Assembly: GCA_039944535.1 (NCBI GenBank)
Contig: JBDUYP010000022.1
Location: forward strand, 496,001 to 560,000
Length of the DNA stretch: 64,000 nt
Source of the DNA: JAMZMI01 sp039944535
GTDB lineage: Bacteria; Bacteroidota; Bacteroidia; Cytophagales; Cyclobacteriaceae
Reading direction: 5' to 3'
Below are positions 54,694 to 63,166 of the stretch, piece by piece. The notes below the pieces were generated by a model. The model was not told the origin of the DNA. It made no database searches and saw nothing but the letters and a program-made list of their open reading frames with translations. The first letter of the stretch is position 1; each line of letters opens with the position of its first letter. A program made the position numbers and the translations under genes.

Positions 54694-55143
54694 TTAAACA
54701 ATTGTTACTTTTTCGTCTGGGTCTTCTTTCTCCCCATTGATCTGAACTTTGATCTCTTGTATCCTAAAGTTTCTGACCTGTTTTTGTTTGAAATATTCCT
54801 TTATCAAATCGTTAAGTTCCTCATCATCATAGTCCTGAATCTCGTCTGTGTTCACAGCATATATATGACTATGAGGGTCTAGCTTAGCATCATAGCGCTT
54901 CAAACCGCTTTTAGTTGCCACCTGATAGGCCAGATTAGCCTCCACAAGCTTTTCTAAAATCCGGTAAACACTCCCCAAAGAAATACTCGGGTTCTGCTCC
55001 TTTATATTGGAGTGAACCTGCTCAGCAGTAGGATGATCCCCCATCACCATCAGATTGTGCAAAACAGCAATCCGTGAATGAGTAGCCTTCAATCCTGCCT
55101 CAGAAATGAGTTCTTTAGTATGTTGATATGAATTAGTATTCAA
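54694..55143 (-). CDS. Fur-family PerR-like peroxide regulator without cysteines
   Basis: A 149-residue Fur-family repressor. It aligns without gaps to PerR of Bacillus subtilis around the metal site and keeps all five regulatory ligands: H37, D85 (RYDA; Fur has Glu here), H91 and H93 (HSHIY), and D104. Aspartate at 85 marks the peroxide-sensing class. The structural zinc cysteines are absent: residues 96 and 99 are Ala and Thr, and the protein has no cysteine at all. The recognition helix is in SLGSVYRILEKL. The start is TTG at 55143, inside an inverted repeat, suggesting autoregulation. It is co-transcribed with peroxiredoxin. Confidence 0.9.
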   Translation of the reverse strand: MNTNSYQHTKELISEAGLKATHSRIAVLHNLMVMGDHPTAEQVHSNIKEQNPSISLGSVYRILEKLVEANLAYQVATKSGLKRYDAKLDPHSHIYAVNTDEIQDYDDEELNDLIKEYFKQKQVRNFRIQEIKVQINGEKEDPDEKVTIV

Positions 55144-55149
55144 TTCTAA
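55133..55149 (-). promoter_or_regulatory. Candidate PerR/Fur operator overlapping the start codon
   Basis: TTAGAATT-G-AATACTAA on the minus strand is an 8-1-8 inverted repeat with one mismatched pair. It includes the TTG start codon of the regulator. The shape fits Fur-family 7-1-7 boxes. Confidence 0.55.
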
Positions 55150-55150
55150 T

Positions 55151-55165
55151 TAGGAATAATTCTTA
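55151..55165 (-). promoter_or_regulatory. Second candidate PerR/Fur operator
   Basis: TAAGAAT-T-ATTCCTA on the minus strand is a 7-1-7 inverted repeat with one mismatched pair. It sits between the predicted transcription start and the first operator, one base from it. Confidence 0.55.
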
Positions 55166-55172
55166 TTTGACA

Positions 55173-55202
55173 CAAATATACAACAACACCTCAAACATCC
55201 AA
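55173..55202 (-). promoter_or_regulatory. Promoter of the perR-peroxiredoxin operon
   Basis: On the minus strand TTG (55200-55202), a 19-base spacer and TATATTTG (55173-55180) match the Bacteroidota promoter form; the -7 box is exact. The expected start near 55166 places both candidate operators directly downstream. Confidence 0.65.
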
Positions 55203-55395
55203 TGAAACCATAGAAAGAATACCGAATTCACGGTATTTGTTTGGCGGCTGGATAGAAATAACTTTGAAAAAGCAGATATAAACTGATAATACCTATTTTT
55301 GTTCGAGGCATGAACAAAAGAAGACGTTACATTTCTATACCAATCAGCTTCTGTCTTGCCCTGAACTTTTGCATTTAAATGAAAAAAAGAAAAAA

Positions 55396-55929
55396 ATGAG
55401 AATTTTAACTACCGTCGTATTATTAGGCTTTCTCGCAACCGTGATGAGTTGTGGTGAAGCAGGTGTTGGTTTCAACATCGGAAAAGAAGTTCCGGTTGAA
55501 ATCCCTGTTGATTTACCTATTGGTGACCCACTATTAGGATCACTAGGCGGTGATCCAGCCCCTATTTCCCAGTCAGACAATTACAACATTAGTGAAGTTA
55601 CAGGTGATTCATTTGATGAAATCCTAGTACAAGGTGTATACTACTCACTTTCTGATGTTAGTTTAGATGAGCAGGTTGATCTGGATGCAATAACCATTGA
55701 ACTAAGTGGCAGCAGCGGGTCAATTGGCAGCATCGATATCACAACCCCAACACTTCAAGACATCAGCAAGACAACAGCAAACTTTGATCATGCAGCACTT
55801 ACCAGTGCTATTCAAAGTGGACAAGATGTAATATCAGAAGTAACTTTCGATTTTGGAGAGTATCCAAGTGAAGATTTGAATTTCACTTTTACTTTCTACT
55901 TCGATGTGGTAGCCAAAATAAGAGAATAA
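55396..55929 (+). CDS. Predicted lipoprotein of unknown function
   Basis: ATG at 55396 gives 177 residues with a lipoprotein signal peptide (MRILTTVVLLGFLATVMSC) and the lipid cysteine at position 19. A TTG at 55369 would add a lysine-rich stretch and is less likely. The mature part is acidic and beta-rich (SGSSGSIGSIDITTPTLQD). No family recognised. It is transcribed with the DUF6588 gene, 19 bases downstream. A TATTTTTG box at 55294-55301 could be its -7 element, but no upstream TTTG is at the right distance. Confidence 0.8.
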   Translation: MRILTTVVLLGFLATVMSCGEAGVGFNIGKEVPVEIPVDLPIGDPLLGSLGGDPAPISQSDNYNISEVTGDSFDEILVQGVYYSLSDVSLDEQVDLDAITIELSGSSGSIGSIDITTPTLQDISKTTANFDHAALTSAIQSGQDVISEVTFDFGEYPSEDLNFTFTFYFDVVAKIRE

Positions 55930-55948
55930 TTATCACCGACCTCAAAAA

Positions 55949-56971
55949 ATGAATACAATGAAAAAGATATACCTAATATTAACACTAATCTTTGTCACAG
56001 GATCATCTGCATTTTCGCAGAGCATTGATTTTGATAACTTATTGGAAGGTGGCATCAAGAACGGAAATCAACTCCTTGAAGGCTACCTGAGCCCTGCATT
56101 CGCGGGTATGGGTTATGCGATGAACGCTGGCTGGTACAACACCGCCAAGCCACACAAACTACTCGGATTTGACGTTACTGTCACTACAAATTTTGCAATG
56201 GTACCAAGCAGCGCTAATTATTTTAGTTTCAATGCAAGTGCCTACGAAGACGTGACTTTGGAGAATCCATTAAATTCTGATTCTCCTCTTTACGGAACCA
56301 ACAAGCTTCCTACAGCTTTCGGACCTAATCTAGATGCAGATGATATTCCGTTTTTGGTGTTTAATGCCGGAACAGACGAAGAAGTTCGAATCACTGCACC
56401 TACCGGCACAGGAATTGACGAAGAATTGCCATTCGTTGCTGTTCCATCTGGAGCCCTTAACATTGGAATAGGATTGATCAAAAACACGGAATTAAAACTT
56501 AGACTTCTGCCTAAATACTCAAGTGACGATGGATCATTTTCTTCATTTGGTATTGGGGTGATGCACGATGTGAAACAATGGATTCCGGGAATTAAAAACC
56601 TACCATTCGATCTAAGTGGATTCTTTGGGTATACTACCATGGAAGCTATTGGGGTTATAGATGAGGATCTTGGACAGCAGGCCGTATTCAATGTTTCCGG
56701 TACTACGCTTCAAGGTGTGATCTCTAAAAAATTGGCTATTTTGACTGTATATGGGGGACTTGGTTTCACCACATCCAAAACCACTTTTGACCTTGAGGGT
56801 AAATATGATCAGGTTGCTGAAGAGGATCCTATCAGCTTGACGAGCAACAACGGAGGAATGAAAGCCAATGTTGGGGCAAGAATTAAGCTTTTGATTCTTA
56901 CGTTCCATGCAGAGTACGCATTTCAAGAATATAACACTTTTACTGCTGGTGTTGGCTTAAGCATTCGCTAG
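55949..56971 (+). CDS. DUF6588 family protein, probably an outer-membrane beta-barrel
   Basis: A 340-residue protein with a signal peptide (MKKIYLILTLIFVTGSSAFSQ; ATG at 55958 may be the true start). The mature part matches DUF6588: YLSPAFAGMGYAMNAGWYNTAK near the start, ASAYEDVTL, and alternating strands to the end. The last residues (YNTFTAGVGLSIR) look like a barrel-closing strand. It likely spans the outer membrane; the function is unknown. A strong terminator follows. Confidence 0.85.
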   Translation: MNTMKKIYLILTLIFVTGSSAFSQSIDFDNLLEGGIKNGNQLLEGYLSPAFAGMGYAMNAGWYNTAKPHKLLGFDVTVTTNFAMVPSSANYFSFNASAYEDVTLENPLNSDSPLYGTNKLPTAFGPNLDADDIPFLVFNAGTDEEVRITAPTGTGIDEELPFVAVPSGALNIGIGLIKNTELKLRLLPKYSSDDGSFSSFGIGVMHDVKQWIPGIKNLPFDLSGFFGYTTMEAIGVIDEDLGQQAVFNVSGTTLQGVISKKLAILTVYGGLGFTTSKTTFDLEGKYDQVAEEDPISLTSNNGGMKANVGARIKLLILTFHAEYAFQEYNTFTAGVGLSIR

Positions 56972-56994
56972 TCAAAAGAATTTTAGATAAGTTT

Positions 56995-57024
56995 AAACCC
57001 TGGCCATTAGGTCAGGGTTTTTTT
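56995..57024 (+). terminator. Rho-independent terminator
   Basis: The stem AAACCCTG / CAGGGTTT with a 10-base loop runs into a T tract. It is 23 bases after the DUF6588 stop. Confidence 0.92.
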
Positions 57025-57046
57025 ATTATTCAACTCCCAACAGCAT

Positions 57047-58969
57047 TTGATTAAATACGGCTTTCCATTTCTTCTGCTCTGCCTAATTCTGACTCCATTA
57101 TACGGACAGCAAGACACAATCCGTATAAAAAAAGGGCAAGTATTGATTTTAAAAGACCAAATGATTGCGCCCAAGGACGACTCCATTTTCGTTTGCGACC
57201 CTCACACCAAATTCAAACTCAAGAAGAACCCATACTCCAGCTCCGAGCTCTTTTACAAAAGCTTAAAGGAAAAAACCAGCACCAACAAAGTCACAAGTAA
57301 GGTTTCTGACCTCTTTTTGGTAAGCCCCAATAAACAAACCCTTGAAAACGCAAAGGCAGGTATATCGAGTGATGTGGCTTTTCAGCGCTTTGAAGGAAAA
57401 ACGATAAGAAGTATCAGGATCAAACATGTAGACATGTTCGAAGGGAGTGTTCAGGACACTTCCCGCTTCTCCTCTTCTAAAATATCCGTGCTAGCCAATA
57501 AATACCACTTCAATACCCGTGAATGGGTATTGAGAAGCAACATGAATTTGAAAGTAGGGCAAGAAATTGATGCCTATATCCTTGCCGATAATGAGCGCCT
57601 GCTCAGGAGATTGCTATATGTCGAAGATGCTAAAATTTATGTGAAAGAAGATGGCTCGGACGCTGATGTAATTGTGGTAATTAAGGATCGACTATCGTGG
57701 GGTTTTCAAACTAGCTATGATGACTTGAATCAATTCAGCTTCGAACTGTTCAACAGGTCAGTGGCCGGCATTGGCCGATACGGGTCTGTGGGTTATTATT
57801 ACAATAATCACTCAAGCCCTATTCACGGATATTCAGTACGGTTTGGTGGTCAAAACACACTGAAAAGTATTACAAGCTGGGAGTTTAGTCATTCTAACTA
57901 CTGGGATAAAAAGGACGTTGGACTCAACGTACAAAAAGAGTTCGTAACGCCTCAGGTAAAATATGGTGGCGGGCTTGAGGTAAGGTCTATATCTGATTCC
58001 ACCATTATTCTCGATGGTGATACTGAAAGTGATCGATTTTATAAACTCAACTACAGAGATTTTTGGGTGGGGAGGTCTTTTTTGATTAAAAAGAACCAGG
58101 AAAGGAGGAACATAGTGATCTCCGCGAGAATTCTTGATCACCATTTTGACAATCAACCTGCCGTAGCAAGAGATAGCAACGAAATCTATTATAACAGGCA
58201 ATTCATCCTTGGGCAAGTGTCTTATTCAAAGCAGAAATTCATCAAATCAAATTATGTGCTGGGATTCGGTATTTCTGAAGATATTCCAGTCGGATATCGA
58301 GCTTCGTTGTTATACGGTAAAGACTTCAACCAATTTTACCAGCAAAATTATTTTGGAGTTCAATATTTCTGGTCCAGGTACATTAAGAACAAAGGTTACT
58401 TTCTGATAAGCACTCAGCTGGGTGGTTTTGCAAAAGATGTGATCAAAACCGGAGTTTTTGGAGCTGGGGTTTCCTACTACACACCTATCCTCCATTTTGG
58501 GGCATTAGATCGATACAAAAGCCGAACTTATCTATCCGCAGCGTACATCAACGGAATTCGCCAGCCGCCCGCACGGTACCTTTCCCTTGAAGGAAAAATT
58601 CGAGATATTAACGGTAACGGCATCACTGGAGATAAAACCAAGTACATCAAAATTGAATCTGTAATCTTCACGCCGTGGTATCTCTACGGATTTAGATTTG
58701 CTCCCTTTGTATATGGGAGTTTGAGCAAGATTCAGGATAATCGGGAGTTTCCAACTGAGCCAATAATAGACAACAACTTTACTTCCTTTGGTTTTGGCTT
58801 TAGGTTGAAAAATGAAAGTTTGGTGTTTAACACATTTGAAATACGGGGAACAAGGTTTGTTTATGCCCCCATGTCCACAGATGACTTTGTAATCAGTATT
58901 TCAGTTTCATCTCCGATCACATTTGACAACATATTTAAGTATAAGCCAAAGCTTATACCATTTGAGTAG
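57047..58969 (+). CDS. Omp85-like outer membrane protein with one POTRA-like region
   Basis: A 640-residue protein with a signal peptide (MIKYGFPFLLLCLILTPLYGQ); its start is TTG at 57047, as no ATG is near. Residues 115-215 have a POTRA-like pattern (GKTIRSIRIKHVDMFEGS, LKVGQEIDAYILADNERLLRRL, ADVIVVIKD). The rest (about 220-640) is a series of amphipathic strands ending in SISVSSPITF, as expected for a beta-barrel of the BamA/TamA type. It could help insert or export outer-membrane proteins or lipids. The exact family is uncertain. Confidence 0.75.
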   Translation: MIKYGFPFLLLCLILTPLYGQQDTIRIKKGQVLILKDQMIAPKDDSIFVCDPHTKFKLKKNPYSSSELFYKSLKEKTSTNKVTSKVSDLFLVSPNKQTLENAKAGISSDVAFQRFEGKTIRSIRIKHVDMFEGSVQDTSRFSSSKISVLANKYHFNTREWVLRSNMNLKVGQEIDAYILADNERLLRRLLYVEDAKIYVKEDGSDADVIVVIKDRLSWGFQTSYDDLNQFSFELFNRSVAGIGRYGSVGYYYNNHSSPIHGYSVRFGGQNTLKSITSWEFSHSNYWDKKDVGLNVQKEFVTPQVKYGGGLEVRSISDSTIILDGDTESDRFYKLNYRDFWVGRSFLIKKNQERRNIVISARILDHHFDNQPAVARDSNEIYYNRQFILGQVSYSKQKFIKSNYVLGFGISEDIPVGYRASLLYGKDFNQFYQQNYFGVQYFWSRYIKNKGYFLISTQLGGFAKDVIKTGVFGAGVSYYTPILHFGALDRYKSRTYLSAAYINGIRQPPARYLSLEGKIRDINGNGITGDKTKYIKIESVIFTPWYLYGFRFAPFVYGSLSKIQDNREFPTEPIIDNNFTSFGFGFRLKNESLVFNTFEIRGTRFVYAPMSTDDFVISISVSSPITFDNIFKYKPKLIPFE

Positions 58970-58984
58970 GGTGAAAAAAGAAAA

Positions 58985-59007
58985 GTCCCGAAAGATCGGG
59001 ACTCTTC
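58985..59007 (+). terminator. Hairpin after the Omp85-like gene
   Basis: A 7-base stem GTCCCGA / TCGGGAC with an AAGA loop follows the stop by 16 bases. The T tract is short on this strand and better on the other. Confidence 0.5.
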
Positions 59008-59097
59008 AAATTGTCAAACAGGTGTATGAATTAATTTGTGTTATGCATTAGGTATATACCTGAAGCAAAAAAAAGGTAACCACTAATCTGAAAAAAA

Positions 59098-59556
59098 ATG
59101 AAAAAAATTCTTTTCGTGTGTCTGGGCAACATCTGCAGATCACCATTAGCAGAAGCAATTTTCGAGGCAAAAGTAAAATCAAAAGGTTTGGAAAGCACTT
59201 TCAGCTCTGATTCGGCTGGCACTTCCAATTATCATATTGGTGATGATCCTGACGCAAGAAGTGTGGAAGTTGCTAAACAACACGGGATTCCCATCAGCCA
59301 CAAAGGCAGACAAATCAGCATGCAAGACAGCAATGAATTTGATTATATTCTGGCCATGGATGCTTCCAACTTTCGCAATATCATCCATGCTCTTGGAGAA
59401 AAACCGGAGGGCCTTTATCTCATGAGAGATTTCGATCCGGAAAATAAAGGAGCAGATGTGCCTGACCCGTACTATGGTGGTCAAAATGGTTTCGAAGATG
59501 TGTATCAAATGCTGGATCGGTCTATAGAGGAATTCATCGATTTCATAAGTGAGTGA
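59098..59556 (+). CDS. Low-molecular-weight protein tyrosine phosphatase family protein
   Basis: A 152-residue phosphatase. The P loop is VCLGNICRSPLAE near residue 7, with the catalytic cysteine and arginine, and the general acid is D in DPYYGG. Family members dephosphorylate tyrosine residues. One human member also removes phosphate from protein-bound ribulosamine 5-phosphate, and bacterial homologues next to fructosamine-kinase homologues are thought to do the same. The downstream gene is such a kinase homologue, starting 1 base after this stop. Confidence 0.93.
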   Translation: MKKILFVCLGNICRSPLAEAIFEAKVKSKGLESTFSSDSAGTSNYHIGDDPDARSVEVAKQHGIPISHKGRQISMQDSNEFDYILAMDASNFRNIIHALGEKPEGLYLMRDFDPENKGADVPDPYYGGQNGFEDVYQMLDRSIEEFIDFISE

Positions 59557-59557
59557 T

Positions 59558-60436
59558 ATGAAATCTGATCCTCTACACTCATTTTTTGAAAGGGCTTTAC
59601 TGGAAGTTTTAGGTCAGATAACACCAATTGTCAGGCACAGGCCAGTACTTGGAGGAGATATCAACGAGGCTGCAGAACTACATACAGCTCACAGTAAGTT
59701 CTTCATCAAATATCAAAATGGGAATTACCCGGACATTTTTAAAAAAGAAGCCCAAGGTCTGGCATGTCTTGCAGACAGCAATACGTTGCACGTCCCCAAA
59801 GTTTTAGGCCATGGAAAAATAGACAACACACACTTTCTTATCCTAGAATTTATTGAAAAGGGCTCTCCATCTGGGAATTTCTGGGAATCTTTTGGTGAAG
59901 GGCTGGCTATGCTTCACTCCTGTACATCAGATAAATTTGGGTTAGAAGTTGACAATTACATTGGACGATTACCTCAAATAAATAATCCTCAGGACAATTG
60001 GGTTGACTTTTTCTATGAGCATCGCATAGGTTATCAGGTGAATTATGGGATCAAAAATGGTCTGATGACAGGTGATATTCAGGATGATATCGAAAAACTC
60101 TACCCGAAGCTTAGCAGCATATTTCCTAATGCTGAGCCGTCACTCTTGCACGGTGACCTCTGGAGCGGAAATTTCATCTGCGGTCAAAATTCTAAGCCCT
60201 ATATTTTTGATCCGGCAGTGTACTATGGCCACAGAGAAATGGAAATCGCCATGACACGTCTGTTTGGAGGTTTTGATTTACGGTTTTACCAAAGCTATCA
60301 GTCAAACTTTCCTCTTGAACCTGGATATGAAGACCGCACGGAGCTGTGCAACCTATATCCGCTTTTGGTCCACGCCAACTTATTTGGCGGGTCTTACTTG
60401 ATAAGTGTAAAAAATATTCTTAAGAGGTTTATTTGA
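59558..60436 (+). CDS. Fructosamine/ribulosamine 3-kinase family protein
   Basis: A 292-residue protein of the fructosamine-3-kinase family, from ATG at 59558. Motifs are FIKYQNG for ATP binding, the catalytic LLHGDLWSGNF with HxD-like loop residues, and IFDPAVYYGHREMEIAM. These kinases phosphorylate sugar adducts on protein lysines, making them unstable so that they fall off (deglycation). Bacterial forms mostly act on ribulosamines and erythrulosamines. It is 1 base after the phosphatase gene, forming a likely two-gene deglycation operon, and overlaps the convergent aspartate kinase gene by 8 bases. Confidence 0.92.
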   Translation: MKSDPLHSFFERALLEVLGQITPIVRHRPVLGGDINEAAELHTAHSKFFIKYQNGNYPDIFKKEAQGLACLADSNTLHVPKVLGHGKIDNTHFLILEFIEKGSPSGNFWESFGEGLAMLHSCTSDKFGLEVDNYIGRLPQINNPQDNWVDFFYEHRIGYQVNYGIKNGLMTGDIQDDIEKLYPKLSSIFPNAEPSLLHGDLWSGNFICGQNSKPYIFDPAVYYGHREMEIAMTRLFGGFDLRFYQSYQSNFPLEPGYEDRTELCNLYPLLVHANLFGGSYLISVKNILKRFI

Positions 60437-61661
60437 CCCGATAGACTACCTGATAGTTGCTTCTTGATTTCTCCTCAAAAATCGGCTCAATATTCGCTGG
60501 TAACAAGCCAAATGAAGCTTCATCATAATTTTTGATTGTAGCCATAAACAGGTCTTCATTATAGAGAACCTGATAGTTTTCAGAAAAGTGTTCCACCAGT
60601 CTATCTCGCTTGGTTATATTGTTGTCCATGCAAATGGTAAAGGTCAATGCTGAGTTGTGCGTCAGATTGGCCTTAATATTGAACTGACTCAAAGCCAGAA
60701 GAATAAAACTCATTTTGTGTTCGTCCATAAAGCTATTGTCCCTCACCCGTACGGAAACCAAAAGTTGATTCTCCTTAAAAACGAAGCATGTTTTGTTGGC
60801 GATCTTTTGATCTTCGGAAATTCTGGTTCCCTCTCCCTCAGGGTCGATAAATGAGCGGACAAAAAGTGGAATATTTTTCTGCGCCAGCGGACGGATAGTT
60901 TTTGGGTGGATCACCTTAGCTCCATAATAGGTCATCTCTATGACCTCCTGATAGCTGATATGATCAAATTTTTCTGCCGATGGAAATACTTTCGGGTCAG
61001 CATTAAGTAATCCGGGCACGTCTTTCCACACAGTGACACTGGCCGCATCTAAGCAATGAGCAAAAATGGCCGCAGAAAAATCGGACCCCTCTCTTCCCAG
61101 CGTGGTAGTTTTACCTGTAGCATCTGAACCAATAAAACCCTGGGTGATTACAGTTCCATTTTCGAGTTCCTCACTTACACCCTCGGATATAGCTATGTGA
61201 GTCTTTTCCCAATCAACCTCACCCTCTGTAAATTTGCTATCTGTCTTAATAAGGTGCCTCGCATCCATCCATTTGGTACCAATGTATTTCGAAACAATCA
61301 TAGTCGAGAACAACTCTCCGTATGAAACAATCAAATCCTGAAACTCTAAAGGATCAGCGATTTCCATCTCCAGGGATCTCTCAAGGGCAAACCTCAAATC
61401 ACTCACTTCTAAAGGCTGAGTACCAAAAAGTTCGCGGCAGATTTCATCGTGATATGAAAAGAATAGTCCAAGATCAGGGTAAAAATCTTCTTTATCGATT
61501 TTCCGACTAACGATTTTCTCTAACAGGTTAGTAGATTTGCCCATAGCTGAAACAATAATGAGCAATTTGCTTCCCGGGTAGTCCGTCACTATGCGCTTGA
61601 GGTTCTTTACACCATTTGCATCTTTGACAGAGGCTCCTCCAAATTTGTACACACACAACAT
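60429..61661 (-). CDS. lysC: Aspartate kinase
   Basis: A 410-residue aspartate kinase, the first enzyme of lysine, threonine and methionine synthesis. The kinase motifs are VYKFGGASVKDANGV, IVSAMGKSTNLL and TTLGREGSDFSA, plus DVPGLLNADPKVF. Residues from about 280 to 410 form the regulatory ACT-like region (LLVSVRVRDNSFMDEHKM). There is no homoserine dehydrogenase domain. The start ATG at 61661 is 58 bases from the divergent fbp gene. The product supplies homoserine to metZ and thus methionine. Confidence 0.94.
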   Translation of the reverse strand: MLCVYKFGGASVKDANGVKNLKRIVTDYPGSKLLIIVSAMGKSTNLLEKIVSRKIDKEDFYPDLGLFFSYHDEICRELFGTQPLEVSDLRFALERSLEMEIADPLEFQDLIVSYGELFSTMIVSKYIGTKWMDARHLIKTDSKFTEGEVDWEKTHIAISEGVSEELENGTVITQGFIGSDATGKTTTLGREGSDFSAAIFAHCLDAASVTVWKDVPGLLNADPKVFPSAEKFDHISYQEVIEMTYYGAKVIHPKTIRPLAQKNIPLFVRSFIDPEGEGTRISEDQKIANKTCFVFKENQLLVSVRVRDNSFMDEHKMSFILLALSQFNIKANLTHNSALTFTICMDNNITKRDRLVEHFSENYQVLYNEDLFMATIKNYDEASFGLLPANIEPIFEEKSRSNYQVVYRVK

Positions 61662-61719
61662 GACAGCTAAATAAGAGAAAATTGATTGATTACACCGTCC
61701 AAATACTTAAAAACAAATC

Positions 61720-62712
61720 ATGAACGACCAAAGCAGACTTGGATTACCAATTGGAACCACGCTAGACAGATTTATCAAAAGAAAGCAAGAGGAGTTTGAG
61801 TTTGCCACAGGTGAACTATCACAGCTTCTGAGGGACATAGGTCTTGCTGGTAAAATCATCAATAGAGAAGTGAACAAATCAGGTTTACTGGAAATATCTG
61901 GTGCTTACGGAAGTAAAAACGTGCAAGGAGAGGATCAGCAAAAGCTTGATGTAATCGCAAACATACGGTTCACAAGGGCGCTGCATAATGGAGGTCAGGT
62001 TTGTGCCATTGTGAGTGAAGAAGATGAAGAAGTAATAAAGCTCAACAATCAGGGAAAATATGTCGTCTGCATGGATCCTCTTGATGGCTCATCAAACATT
62101 GATGTGAACGTGTCGATTGGAACCATTTTTTCTATTTATAGGAGAATTTCTCCTTTGGGCACGGATATCACACAAGAGGATCTGATGCAACCAGGTACCG
62201 AGCAAGTTGCTGCGGGGTACATTTTGTACGGATCATCCACCATGCTGGTATATACCACAGGTCATGGCGTAAATGGATTTACACTTGAGCCCTCTTTGGG
62301 AGAGTTTGTGCTGTCGCACGCCAATCTGACCTATCCGGAAAATGGAAAAATCTATTCTATCAACGAAGGAGCCTGGAATTCTTTTGACAAGGGGCTTCAG
62401 GACTACATCTCCTACTGCAAAGACAATGATCACACGGCGCGATATATTGGGTCTTTGGTTGCAGATTTTCACAGAAACATGTTCAAAGGAGGTATTTACA
62501 TGTATCCCGGAACTACCAAAAACCCTGATGGCAAATTGAGGTTACTATATGAGTGCAATTCGTTGGCATTTATAGTCGAACAGGCCGGAGGACTAGCTAC
62601 AAATGGCAAAGGAAGAGTTATGGAGATCGCTCCATCATCATTTCACCAACGATCTCCGCTATTTATTGGATCTAAAAACATGGTGGAAAAAGTCCAATCC
62701 TTTCTTTCGTAA
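61720..62712 (+). CDS. fbp: Class I fructose-1,6-bisphosphatase
   Basis: A 330-residue gluconeogenic phosphatase that removes the 1-phosphate from fructose 1,6-bisphosphate. The metal motif is MDPLDGSSNIDVNVSIGT, with upstream VSEEDEE and the conserved KLRLLYECNSLAFIVEQAGG near the C terminus. Length is typical for class I. A GC-rich hairpin (62719-62742) follows its stop but lacks a T tract. Confidence 0.96.
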   Translation: MNDQSRLGLPIGTTLDRFIKRKQEEFEFATGELSQLLRDIGLAGKIINREVNKSGLLEISGAYGSKNVQGEDQQKLDVIANIRFTRALHNGGQVCAIVSEEDEEVIKLNNQGKYVVCMDPLDGSSNIDVNVSIGTIFSIYRRISPLGTDITQEDLMQPGTEQVAAGYILYGSSTMLVYTTGHGVNGFTLEPSLGEFVLSHANLTYPENGKIYSINEGAWNSFDKGLQDYISYCKDNDHTARYIGSLVADFHRNMFKGGIYMYPGTTKNPDGKLRLLYECNSLAFIVEQAGGLATNGKGRVMEIAPSSFHQRSPLFIGSKNMVEKVQSFLS

Positions 62713-62831
62713 AGGCAAGGGGCTTAAAAAAAGAAAAGCCCCACAATCTATTTCTAGAAAGCAGGGCCAATTCACCGCTGTGCCAAAGATAGTTTAAGAC
62801 TTTTGTAAATACAAAAGCAAAATTTTGATAT

Positions 62832-63152
62832 TTATTGATTTTCAGAAGAGTATTTGGCTCGAAGGATTACTTTTTGCTTCTGACGAGCTATTATGGCGTT
62901 TGTGATTTCTTCTGAAAGTTTGGCCGGATCTGCCGTTTCCAGGATACTCTTTACTTGATTTTCAGGTAAATCTATCCGATAGAGGGTGTTTAGAAGCTGG
63001 CTAAAATCGCTATCAAGCATACTCTTAATAATTGGCTTCAACTGATCAAAAAGTTGTCCCCACGGATCCTCAGTGATCAATTCACCATCAGGTAAATCAA
63101 AATCTTTTCTGATCAATTCAATACTTTTTTCTGCTAATACAATCTCCTCCAT
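62832..63152 (-). CDS. Hypothetical helical protein
   Basis: A 106-residue cytoplasmic protein without signal peptide or membrane helix, mainly helical with acidic stretches (DLPDGELITEDPWGQLFDQL). The start is ATG at 63152, 14 bases after the thioesterase gene on the same strand. No family recognised; its close spacing in a run of three genes is the main support. Confidence 0.7.
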   Translation of the reverse strand: MEEIVLAEKSIELIRKDFDLPDGELITEDPWGQLFDQLKPIIKSMLDSDFSQLLNTLYRIDLPENQVKSILETADPAKLSEEITNAIIARQKQKVILRAKYSSENQ

Positions 63153-63166
63153 TGAGATTAGGCTTG

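Noticed and set aside
62719..62742. GC-rich hairpin after fbp as a terminator
   Set aside because: The stem GGGGCTT / AAGCCCC is perfect, but there is no T tract on either side, so it is not a standard rho-independent terminator.
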